Notes under the pieces: generated by a model | Seen by the model: the letters and a program-made list of their open reading frames with translations, nothing else | What the model was told of the DNA's origin: nothing | The model's database searches: none | Position numbers and translations under genes: made by a program | Shown here: piece by piece, positions 1 to 6,687 of the stretch | Layout: each line of letters starts with the position of its first letter | How positions within the stretch are numbered: the stretch's first letter is position 1 | Assembly (NCBI GenBank): GCA_003695725.1 | Contig: RFHX01000252.1 | Location: 1-9,068 of the forward strand | Direction: 5' to 3' | Source of the DNA: Candidatus Schekmanbacteria bacterium | Lineage (GTDB): Bacteria; Schekmanbacteria; GWA2-38-11; J061 | Length of the DNA: 9,068 nt

Positions 1-455
1 CCTCTATATACATCGAAGCCCTGATTAAAATTGTATGCCTCTTTCAAAATATATGACGCAATGAAACCGCCTGTTGTATAACCACTATCTTTCAATATCT
101 CTGCGAGGGTAAGATTTTCATCAGGCAGTTTATAACCATTGCTCAAAACTCCATGATTTATTACATATTTACCTGTAAACAATGAAGCATGTGATGGACC
201 AGTAAAGGGCACTTGTACAATAGCATTTTCAAAGAGAAGTGATTCATCAGCGAATTTATCGATTGCAGGCGAAGTATTTTTCCTGAAACCGTAACACCCA
301 AGTCTGTCAGCGCGAAGGGTATCTATAGTAATTATAAGAAGATTATATTTTCCCTTCCTTTCATTATTTTCTTTCAAAGATAGCTTTCCTGAAAGGGAAA
401 AATAAAATATAAATGCAAAAATCAATAGAGGAATTATAAAAAAAATTTTTCTCAT
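1..455 (-). CDS. Membrane-anchored sulfatase / alkaline-phosphatase-superfamily enzyme, N-terminal part
   Basis: Only the first 151 codons are in the window; the gene runs off the left edge. The N-terminus has a short basic start and a hydrophobic stretch (residues 4-22), so the enzyme is probably anchored in or exported across the inner membrane. The sulfatase-type start of the catalytic domain follows: IDTLRADRLGCYG (44-56, with D45 as likely metal ligand), then FTGPSHASLFTGKY (84-97). In classical sulfatases the nucleophile motif is [C/S]-x-P-x-R, with Cys or Ser converted to formylglycine. Here the position reads T85-G-P-S-H89, so there is no convertible residue. Thr nucleophiles are known in related phospho-transferases of this superfamily (LtaS, EptA), so sulfatase activity should not be assumed. 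ATG at 455 is the only sensible start; an ATG 12 bases upstream reaches a stop after two codons. The ribosome binding site is weak. It lies 49 bp after the beta-propeller gene and may be co-transcribed with it. Confidence 0.85.
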   Translation of the reverse strand, partial: MRKIFFIIPLLIFAFIFYFSLSGKLSLKENNERKGKYNLLIITIDTLRADRLGCYGFRKNTSPAIDKFADESLLFENAIVQVPFTGPSHASLFTGKYVINHGVLSNGYKLPDENLTLAEILKDSGYTTGGFIASYILKEAYNFNQGFDVYR

Positions 456-504
456 ATCTTTATCTCATTACAAATTCCATCATCAACAATTCATCAAATT
501 TTTA

Positions 505-2667
505 TTACTTAACTTTTCCTTTGAATAACCCCCCTCCCTGTGTTCCAACATAAAGATAGTTTGTATCAAGAGGGTTTATACCCATATAAATCATATAAAG
601 ATGAGATGGCGAATCTATCTTCGACCAGTTGGCACCGCCATCGATGCTTTCATAGATTCCATAGTCAGCATTTTTCACTTTTGTCCACCACTGCGATACA
701 CCTGCATAAATCCTATTGGAATCAGAAGGATCAACTGCAACAGTGAAAATAAACCGTTTATCAAGAATCAACTTCCAAGTTGTTCCACCATCAACGCTTT
801 TATATAAACCTCCACTTTTCCACCCTCTTCCCAATGCACAAACATAAAGGATATTGGAATCATTTTTGTCAACTGCTAAATCTATGACATCCTTATTTCC
901 AAAACTTTTAAACTTTACCCATTTCCCTCCTGAATTAATGGATTTATAAAGGCCGCCCTTCCTGCCTCTAAAAGAATTCAATCCAGCGTATAATGTTGAA
1001 TTATTAACAGGATCAACTTTTATAGTCCAAATATTTTTCTTCCTCTTTCCAAGTCCTGATGAAGACCTCTTCCAAGAGGTTCCTCCATTTGTAGATTTGT
1101 AAATACCTTTTTTATATACTGCGGCAAAAAGGGTTCTTGACTGTACAGATGATGAAGGGTCTATTACAATCCGTGCAGCACCCTTAGGCAAGCCTGATGA
1201 TTTTTTCCCTACAACTGCCCATGTACCACCTGAATCAGTTGATTTTAAAATTGACCCCCATTTACTTGCATAACCTTCATCTACAGCAAGCCCTGAAGGT
1301 GCAATACTCATATAAATAGTCGATGTCATTGAAGGATCAATGGCTATTGAACTTACTGCATCAAAATCTTCAACAACATTATTCAAGCCATCAGAATAAA
1401 CAAAAGAAGCGCCTCCATCATCGGTTCTCCAAATACCGATGTCTTCATAACCTATAAAAAATCTATTCTTATTCGTAGGATCAAAAGCAACAGTATATGC
1501 ATAGGTTGGTTCCAACCCTTGTCCCAAATATCTGTTGCTGCCTAAATCCTTCGTATATGTTTGCGACCAACTATCTCCGCCATCGATTGTTTTGAAAACT
1601 GATGTTTCTCCATAGATCATAATATTAGGATTGCTCTCTGAAATACAGAAATAGCTTGCCCCTTCCTGATTCCACCATTTATAAAGCCAGCCAAATGTCA
1701 TATTCTTTTCCTTTGATAAAAAGGTCCAATTCTTGCCTCCGTCAGTTGTTCTATATATGCCAAGATTTTTTCCCCGCCATATCCAATTGCCAACATAAAC
1801 TGTATCTGCATCATCAGGCTTTATTTTCAGCTCAGAGAAAGGCACCTGCACTAAACTACCTGTTACATCTGTCCAGGTTGACGCCAAATCATCAGATCTA
1901 TATACTGCTGTTTTCTTCTTCTTTTTATTATAGCAGAGGATATAAATAGTAAGCTTGCCATTTAAATAAACAGAATCCATCATCTTGATTTTTTTGTTTG
2001 AGATTCCATTATTTGCCTTCTTCCAGTTTTTGCCGCCGTCGTTGCTTTTATAGATTCCATACCCTGTCCCTACTATTAAAGTCCTTGCCAATGTGCTTGA
2101 ATCAGGGTCAATGGCAATTCCATAGATTACCGCTTTACGATGAAATCCCTTGCTTATCTTTGTCCATGTTGCGCCGCCATCAGTACTTCTGTATAATTCC
2201 CCCTTTCCAGATTTATCAATATCTATCTCTCCAACTCCTGCATAGACAATATTGTGGTCATCAGGGTCGATTGCCAATGCGCCATAACTTCTCCCCCTCC
2301 CTAACACCTTTGTCCATGTTGTGCCGCCATCTGTACTTTTATAAACTCCTCCCCACCCTGCCGCATAAAGGATATTGTAATCGGTCGGGTCAAAGATAAT
2401 GTTTTCTATACCATAAGCATTAGCGCTTTCTGAAGACGAAGCAAATCCATTGTTTACTTTCTTCCATGTTGCGCCTCCATCGACACTTTTATGTATGCCT
2501 GCTACATCACTGCCAATAAAGATAATATCAGGATTATCCGGTTGGATTGCACAAGACATCAAATATCCGCCTCCACCAGGACCAATATTTTCCCAATCTA
2601 CTGCATAAGCAAGTAAGGACGGGATGAGCGATAAAATAAAAATAAATATTGAAAAGCGTCTTTTCAT
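505..2667 (-). CDS. Secreted Asp-box (BNR) repeat beta-propeller protein
   Basis: An exported protein of 720 residues with a signal peptide (basic MKRR, a hydrophobic core, and an AYA cleavage site near residues 20-22). The rest is about 13 repeats of the Asp-box form S/T-x-D-x-G-x-x-W, such as STDGGTTWTK, each followed by strands like AIDPDDHNIVYAGV. This is the pattern of the sialidase/sortilin/VPS10-type beta-propeller. The first three Asp boxes lie exactly 50 residues apart (about residues 61, 111 and 161); several later ones are degenerate (SDDLASTW, SINSGGKW). No catalytic sialidase or glycosidase residues can be pointed to, so binding or scaffolding at the cell surface is as likely as enzyme activity. 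An in-frame ATG exists at 2706, but the start at 2667 is preferred because AGGAG lies 7 bases before it and the signal peptide then begins normally. No C-terminal sorting domain is evident. It is probably the first gene of a pair with the sulfatase-like gene downstream. Confidence 0.88.
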   Translation of the reverse strand: MKRRFSIFIFILSLIPSLLAYAVDWENIGPGGGGYLMSCAIQPDNPDIIFIGSDVAGIHKSVDGGATWKKVNNGFASSSESANAYGIENIIFDPTDYNILYAAGWGGVYKSTDGGTTWTKVLGRGRSYGALAIDPDDHNIVYAGVGEIDIDKSGKGELYRSTDGGATWTKISKGFHRKAVIYGIAIDPDSSTLARTLIVGTGYGIYKSNDGGKNWKKANNGISNKKIKMMDSVYLNGKLTIYILCYNKKKKKTAVYRSDDLASTWTDVTGSLVQVPFSELKIKPDDADTVYVGNWIWRGKNLGIYRTTDGGKNWTFLSKEKNMTFGWLYKWWNQEGASYFCISESNPNIMIYGETSVFKTIDGGDSWSQTYTKDLGSNRYLGQGLEPTYAYTVAFDPTNKNRFFIGYEDIGIWRTDDGGASFVYSDGLNNVVEDFDAVSSIAIDPSMTSTIYMSIAPSGLAVDEGYASKWGSILKSTDSGGTWAVVGKKSSGLPKGAARIVIDPSSSVQSRTLFAAVYKKGIYKSTNGGTSWKRSSSGLGKRKKNIWTIKVDPVNNSTLYAGLNSFRGRKGGLYKSINSGGKWVKFKSFGNKDVIDLAVDKNDSNILYVCALGRGWKSGGLYKSVDGGTTWKLILDKRFIFTVAVDPSDSNRIYAGVSQWWTKVKNADYGIYESIDGGANWSKIDSPSHLYMIYMGINPLDTNYLYVGTQGGGLFKGKVK
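2161..2490 (-). repeat. 150-bp-periodic DNA repeat inside the beta-propeller gene
   Basis: Three copies of a 30-base segment encoding the Asp box begin at 2161, 2311 and 2461, spaced exactly 150 bp (50 codons). The first two copies match at 27 of 30 bases and the third matches each of them at 23 of 30, by hand count. A further, weaker copy begins near 2020, about 141 bp away. Conservation of silent positions suggests recent duplication or gene conversion between propeller units at the N-terminal end of the protein. Confidence 0.75.
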
Positions 2668-2674
2668 TCCTTTT

Positions 2675-2679
2675 CTCCT
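2675..2679 (-). promoter_or_regulatory. Ribosome binding site deciding the beta-propeller start
   Basis: On the minus strand AGGAG lies 7 bases before the ATG at 2667. The longer reading from 2706 would start upstream of this site, inside what is better read as leader, and would put 13 mostly basic residues before the signal peptide. The site therefore supports the shorter 720-residue product. Confidence 0.7.
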
Positions 2680-2714
2680 GCCTTTAAATTTTTTTATAAT
2701 TTTCATCTTTGTTC

Positions 2715-2743
2715 TTAAAAAATGCTATGCTAATTTCTGTAAA
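2715..2743 (-). promoter_or_regulatory. Weak sigma70-like promoter candidate for the beta-propeller gene
   Basis: On the minus strand TTTACA (2738-2743) is followed after 17 bases by TTTTAA (2715-2720), about 50 bases before the start at 2667. The -35 is 5 of 6 to consensus but the -10 is poor. The 117-bp divergent region (2668-2784) is so AT-rich that chance matches are expected. No convincing plus-strand promoter for the TPR gene was found there. Confidence 0.25.
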
Positions 2744-2784
2744 AATTAAAGAAAATTACAAAATTTTTATTTAGTGATTTAATC

Positions 2785-4701
2785 TTGGCTAAAAATAAGT
2801 ATATATTTATAGTCGTAATATTCATATTATCTTTCTTATCCTATTCCAATACCTTCAATTATGACTTCGTATGGGATGACACTGAAATAGCCCGTGAAAA
2901 CCCTGATATAAGGTATATAAAGAATATCCCCAAACTTCTAATTTCTCCATATGGACATCCCTCACAATTTAGTAGAAATATTCTTTACTACCGTCCTGCA
3001 ATAATGATTTCGTATGTTATCGATTATAAAATTTGGGGGGTCGATGGAGGTGGATTTCATATAACAAATATTTTTCTACATTCTTTGACAGCAATTCTTC
3101 TATTTTTTTTCTTGAATAAATTTTCTGAAGATTTATTTCTTTCCTTTTTAGCAAGTATATTTTTTTCTATCCATCCTATCCACACACAGTCTGTTGCTTG
3201 GATATCGGGACGGACTGATATTTTATGCGCTCTCTTTTATCTATTATCCTTGTTATTTGGAATTGAATACATTAGGCAGAAGAAAAATCATAAACTTTCA
3301 TTTCTCATATATTCGGTCTTTTTTTTCTTCATCGCCCTTCTTGCAAAAGAGATGGCAATTACTATGCCACTAATTCTTCTTGTCTTTGACTATCTGCACA
3401 ATAAAAAGATTAGCGGAACTTTTTCTTTAAAGGATAATATCATCAAATACTTTTCTTATTTGCCTGCTGGAGTTCTTTATTTATTTCTACGTTGGTATGC
3501 TCTGAGTGGAAAAATATATAACAATTCTTCAGAAACTATTTTCAATAGAATACCAAAGACGATTGAAACCTTTGCTGACTATATAAGGCTTCTTCTCTTC
3601 CCTTTCAACCTCAATACTCTTTATCCTTCTGAAAGTATTAAATTCGAAATTTCCGACATTGCCATTCTTATTCTATTCACTCTGGTAATTTTCAATCTTC
3701 TCATTATGAATGATAGAAAAGTCAACAATAACATATGTTTTGGAATTGTTTGGCTTACAATAACACTATTTCCCGTATCAAATATTATTCCTTTCTCACC
3801 AATAACCAAGAGTGAGCATTTTCTTTACATCCCCTCTATAGGTTTTTCATTAATAATCGCTGCAATAGGAATAAAAATCTATGAATTCTCTGAGAGAAGA
3901 CATTGGAAAGCTATAAAAGCCCTATTATTTTTTCTTTCATTAATAGCCTTTTTTTCTTTTTTATCACATACACTGAATAGGAACAGAATTTGGAAAGACG
4001 AATTGACACTCTTTAAAAATCAAGTAATAAGAAATCCTCAATTTCCTCGCGCCCATTTCAACCTTGCCCTTGCCTATAAGACAGCAGGCAATATGGAAAA
4101 AGCAATTTCCGAACTTGAGATGACATTACAAATGGACCCAAATTTCAGTTATTCCTACATAAATTTAGGAAATATATATTTCGATAAAGGTAATATTGAA
4201 AAAGCTATTGAATATTATCAAAAAGCCATAAAGCTTGAAGACACCAACGCTTATCTTTTGAACAATCTTGGTGTTGCATATGGCTTGAAAGGAAGAGGAG
4301 AAGATGCAGAAAAGTTGTTCTATCAGGCATTGAAGCTAAATCCACAGTTTGTCTCACCACATATCAATCTTGGCAACCTTTATGCAGGAAGCGGAAAATT
4401 TGAGGAAGCTCTCAAACATCTAAACAAAGCTCTTGAAATAGACCCAAGAAGCACAAATAAAGGACGTATCATCAGAGCTGTCGTTTTCCTAAATCTTGGA
4501 AAATTGAAAGAAGCAGAAAATGATTTAATCAATGCCGATAATTCAGTACCAAATAAATTTTCGGTTTTGGTTATGTTAGGTGACATTTATAAAGAAAAAG
4601 GAAGATTTGCTGATGCCCTTCGAATCTACAAAAAAGCATATGAAATCAATCCAACAGATCAATCTTTAAATGAAAAAATAAAAGAATTACAAAAAGGATA
4701 A
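2785..4701 (+). CDS. TMTC-like membrane glycosyltransferase (GT-C fold) with C-terminal TPR repeats
   Basis: A 638-residue polytopic membrane protein. Residues 1-400 hold about ten hydrophobic segments and motifs typical of the TMTC/PMT-like GT-C glycosyltransferases: FVWDD (28-32) in the first outside loop, where the family keeps its acidic catalytic or metal residues; HPIHTQSVAWISGRTD (130-145); AKEMAITMPL (187-196); SEHFLYIPSIGF (343-354); and NRNRIWKDELTLF (398-410). Residues about 422-625 form six TPR units, for example INLGNIYFDKGNIEKAIEYY. Animal TMTC proteins are O-mannosyltransferases using dolichyl-phosphate mannose; for this bacterial relative the substrate is unknown, though a polyprenyl-phosphate sugar donor is plausible. 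The start is TTG at 2785: the frame is closed upstream by a stop at 2740, there is no ATG before the second membrane region, and no clear ribosome binding site is visible, so translation may be weak. It is divergent from the beta-propeller gene. Confidence 0.85.
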   Translation: MAKNKYIFIVVIFILSFLSYSNTFNYDFVWDDTEIARENPDIRYIKNIPKLLISPYGHPSQFSRNILYYRPAIMISYVIDYKIWGVDGGGFHITNIFLHSLTAILLFFFLNKFSEDLFLSFLASIFFSIHPIHTQSVAWISGRTDILCALFYLLSLLFGIEYIRQKKNHKLSFLIYSVFFFFIALLAKEMAITMPLILLVFDYLHNKKISGTFSLKDNIIKYFSYLPAGVLYLFLRWYALSGKIYNNSSETIFNRIPKTIETFADYIRLLLFPFNLNTLYPSESIKFEISDIAILILFTLVIFNLLIMNDRKVNNNICFGIVWLTITLFPVSNIIPFSPITKSEHFLYIPSIGFSLIIAAIGIKIYEFSERRHWKAIKALLFFLSLIAFFSFLSHTLNRNRIWKDELTLFKNQVIRNPQFPRAHFNLALAYKTAGNMEKAISELEMTLQMDPNFSYSYINLGNIYFDKGNIEKAIEYYQKAIKLEDTNAYLLNNLGVAYGLKGRGEDAEKLFYQALKLNPQFVSPHINLGNLYAGSGKFEEALKHLNKALEIDPRSTNKGRIIRAVVFLNLGKLKEAENDLINADNSVPNKFSVLVMLGDIYKEKGRFADALRIYKKAYEINPTDQSLNEKIKELQKG

Positions 4702-4868
4702 TCCCTCTTTTCATCCTCATATGATTATTTTCTACAGCCATCCAAGTTATGAGCTTATGAGTTGTTATTCAGTCCATTTGTTATTGATACCCGACATCGG
4801 CAAAAGAAACCAAAAAAGAATGTCCTCCAAATATGCCTGACAATAAATATAAAGGAATAATCCATTCT

Positions 4869-4884
4869 AATATCTCAAGATATT
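4869..4884. repeat. 16-bp palindrome, possible operator
   Basis: AATATCT-CA-AGATATT is a perfect inverted repeat with 7-base arms and a 2-base centre, about 60 bases upstream of the TTGACA element. It has the symmetry of a dimeric regulator site. As RNA it would form only a weak AU stem and has no good following U-run, so a terminator is less likely. In AT-rich intergenic DNA chance occurrence is possible. Confidence 0.35.
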
Positions 4885-4943
4885 CTTTTATAAACAAAGA
4901 AAATTGTTGATTCATTTCAAGGAGAAAGAAAGGAAAATTTTTC

Positions 4944-4960
4944 TTTTGACAAAGTCAAAA
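4944..4960. repeat. Inverted repeat overlapping the -35 element
   Basis: TTTTGAC-AAA-GTCAAAA is a perfect inverted repeat with 7-base arms around a 3-base centre. Its left arm contains the TTGACA -35 candidate at 4946-4951, so a bound dimeric regulator would block or contact the polymerase. No regulator gene is in the window. Confidence 0.4.
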
Positions 4961-4976
4961 AAATTGGAAATATGTA
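4946..4976 (+). promoter_or_regulatory. Candidate promoter for the bilin-reductase-like gene
   Basis: A consensus TTGACA (4946-4951) is followed after 19 bases by TATGTA (4971-4976). The spacer is two bases longer than ideal; at 17 bases the hexamer is AATATG, which is poor. The start codon lies about 65 bases downstream at 5042. The overlap with an inverted repeat suggests regulation, by inference only. Confidence 0.4.
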
Positions 4977-5041
4977 AATTATATTTTGAACAACTTACTT
5001 TTTATGTTCTAAGTTTCAACCAAAAATGCAGGAGAGAGAAG

Positions 5042-5761
5042 ATGACTGAAGAATATTCATTTCCACCATATATGGAAACAATGGAAGAAGCAATAAAAGT
5101 ATTTGGCGGAGAAAAACAAACGACATATAAGGGCAAAGACATTACACCTCTATGGGACCTGAAAGGTGAAGGTTTCTCGAGCTATAAATATCTGTATAAA
5201 GCACCCAAATTGGAGAAAATCTGCATTGGATTTCAAAATTTCAGGGATATGTTGATGTCATATGCTTTGATGATCTTCCCTGACGATGAACATGCGCTTC
5301 CTATTTTTTCATCATATTGGGCAGAAAGCAAGAAAGGCAGTTACTTTATTGCCGATTTCTATCCCACAGCGGACTGTATTGTCGATATCCCATATATGGA
5401 AAAATATCTCGAACCGTTGGAAGATGCCTATGCAAAGGGATTTGAAATGTTCAAAGGGAAAGACGAAAGAAATCCCAACTGGTTCAGAGCATTAATTTCA
5501 CCTTACTGTCTTACCGGCAGTATCGCACCGAGTACAAAGGAATCGCAAAAGAAACTTATGGAAATCACATTGGATTACTTCAATATCTATGTTGACCTTT
5601 GGAAAAAGGATGAGCCGCGTGACCCTGAATATATGAAGCGTCTCAATGAGAGGAAAGAAGCAATTCGACTGAATTTCAGAGAAAAAGATCCGGGCGGCCT
5701 TATGATGGTTAGGGCTGTTGGGGAAGAGCTTGCAGAATTATCTCTTTATACACTCTTCTAA
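5042..5761 (+). CDS. Ferredoxin-dependent bilin reductase (PcyA/HY2 superfamily)-like protein, function unknown
   Basis: A soluble 239-residue protein, close to the PcyA length (about 248), with no signal peptide or membrane segment. The start at 5042 is chosen over upstream in-frame TTG because AGGAG lies 7 bases before it. Similarity to cyanobacterial PcyA, recalled from memory, runs without gaps through residues about 48-94: YKYLYKAPKLEKI matches the Y-x-x-P-x-x-x-K region, and LMIFPDDEHALPIFSSYW matches VMFPEPLYGLPLFGCDIV. Further matches are FIADFYPT (102-109) to the AIADLSPT strand, PNW (145-147) to the PPW turn, and the C-terminal AVGEELAELSLYTLF (225-239) to the FGEAWAERYMSQVLF end. 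The family reduces biliverdin-type linear tetrapyrroles with electrons from ferredoxin. In this alignment the PcyA catalytic residues Glu76, His88 and Asp105 fall on Gly63, Ala75 and Tyr92, so the substrate or chemistry must differ, or this is a non-enzymatic relative. No heme oxygenase, ferredoxin or phytochrome gene is nearby. It converges with the SDR gene 84 bp away. Confidence 0.55.
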   Translation: MTEEYSFPPYMETMEEAIKVFGGEKQTTYKGKDITPLWDLKGEGFSSYKYLYKAPKLEKICIGFQNFRDMLMSYALMIFPDDEHALPIFSSYWAESKKGSYFIADFYPTADCIVDIPYMEKYLEPLEDAYAKGFEMFKGKDERNPNWFRALISPYCLTGSIAPSTKESQKKLMEITLDYFNIYVDLWKKDEPRDPEYMKRLNERKEAIRLNFREKDPGGLMMVRAVGEELAELSLYTLF

Positions 5762-5845
5762 TCCCAATTCAATAATATAAATAGCAGTATAAAAGAAATG
5801 ATATTCTAAATTTACTCGAACTTTGCTTTCTCAAACTCAGACGAA

Positions 5846-6652
5846 TCAGTGAAACTCCAAACCGCCGCAAATGTTTATCGCTTGTCCTGTAATATAATCA
5901 GAGTCTGACGAAGCAAGAAAAGCAATACCGGCCGCTAAATCTTCAGGTTTGCCAACGCGCTGAATTGGAAGCTGTCCTGACATCATTGCCTGCTCAGCAA
6001 CCATCTTTACCATACTTCCCTCAGGCATATTTACCGCTTTGTCTCCCGTATGCCATATAGGAGTATCTATCAAACCCGGACATATGCAGTTCACATTTAT
6101 ATCATTTATCGCAAGCTCACAGGCAAGGGCTTTTGTAAAACCGATAACAGCGGCTTTTGAAGACACATATGCTCCACCACCTCCGCCTTGAGGACTTTTC
6201 CCCATTGTAGATGAAAAAGTTATTATCTTTCCTTTTATCCCTTTTTCTACCATATGCCTACCAATGATTTGACAGCAGAGAAACATCCCCGTAAGGTTTA
6301 CATCAAAAACCCACTGCCACTTATCCAACGATTGTTCAAGGATAGGATCATTCTTATCTCCTACCCCTGCACTATAAACGAGGATATCAATATGCTCCAT
6401 TGCTGTTATTGCATCATCGGCGAATTTTTTGATCTCTTGCGGTTTGGAAGCATCAACAATAAAACCGATAGCTTTCCTGCCTAGCTTCTCAACTTCAGCC
6501 ACAGCTCTTTCAACACGCTCTTTGACGATATCACCAATTACGATGTTAGCTCCTTCCTTCGCCATTCTTATTGCACCTGCCTTTCCAATCCCACTTCCAC
6601 CGCCAAGGACTACGGCATTTTTCCCCTCTAGTCTTCTACAGCCTCCTGTCAT
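5846..6652 (-). CDS. Classical short-chain dehydrogenase/reductase (SDR), probably NAD(H)-dependent
   Basis: A cytosolic 268-residue oxidoreductase with the full SDR pattern on a Rossmann fold. The glycine motif is GGGSGIG (17-23). Asp41 at the end of the second strand favours NAD(H) over NADP(H). The usual NAG motif reads SAG (94-96). The catalytic set is N119, S148, Y162 and K166 (YVSSK), followed by CPGLIDTP (195-202) and, near the end, DYITGQAINICGG. A run of five glycines (156-160) sits between the catalytic Ser and Tyr. The family oxidises or reduces secondary alcohols and ketones, often acyl-CoA, acyl-ACP, sugar or steroid substrates; the substrate here cannot be read from the sequence. 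The start is set by AGGAGG 8 bases before the ATG at 6652. It is the last gene of the likely three-gene operon, 35 bp after the cysteine-rich gene. Confidence 0.9.
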   Translation of the reverse strand: MTGGCRRLEGKNAVVLGGGSGIGKAGAIRMAKEGANIVIGDIVKERVERAVAEVEKLGRKAIGFIVDASKPQEIKKFADDAITAMEHIDILVYSAGVGDKNDPILEQSLDKWQWVFDVNLTGMFLCCQIIGRHMVEKGIKGKIITFSSTMGKSPQGGGGGAYVSSKAAVIGFTKALACELAINDINVNCICPGLIDTPIWHTGDKAVNMPEGSMVKMVAEQAMMSGQLPIQRVGKPEDLAAGIAFLASSDSDYITGQAINICGGLEFH

Positions 6653-6687
6653 CTTCAGAGCCTCCTAAACAATTCAAAAATTTATTG

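Larger units (their letters stand above)
4702..5041. other. Intergenic region of 340 bp upstream of the bilin-reductase-like gene
   Basis: I see no credible gene here. It holds a 16-bp palindrome (4869-4884), a TTGACA-type promoter overlapped by an inverted repeat (4944-4976), and the ribosome binding site of the next gene (AGGAG at 5030-5034, 7 bases before its ATG). Small features of doubtful meaning are a tandem TTATGAG pair (4747-4761) and the palindrome CCGACATCGG (4791-4800). No GC-rich stem followed by a T-run was found after the TPR gene stop, so no intrinsic terminator can be assigned. Confidence 0.6.

Noticed and set aside
540-2399. Several plus-strand open frames of 68-133 codons opposite the propeller gene
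   Set aside because: They are antisense shadows of the Asp-box repeats, with repetitive His/Cys/Arg-rich translations and no initiation signals.
2161-2490. Regular repeats suggesting a CRISPR-like array
   Set aside because: The 150-bp spacing is in-frame coding repetition of propeller units, with no spacers and no cas genes.
2668-2706. Extra 13 residues at the start of the beta-propeller protein from ATG 2706
   Set aside because: They contain the ribosome binding site of the internal ATG and would put a Lys/Arg-rich tail before an otherwise normal signal peptide.
4747-4761. Tandem TTATGAG pair
   Set aside because: It is only two copies of seven bases in AT-rich intergenic DNA; no attachment site or array context.
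4904-5041. In-frame 46-residue N-terminal extension of the bilin-reductase-like gene from an upstream TTG
   Set aside because: It is rich in Lys, Phe and Leu without family similarity, has no ribosome binding site, and covers the promoter. The ATG at 5042 has AGGAG at 7 bases.
5762-5845. Possible bidirectional terminator between convergent genes
   Set aside because: I looked for a stem followed by a T-run on both strands and found none worth reporting.
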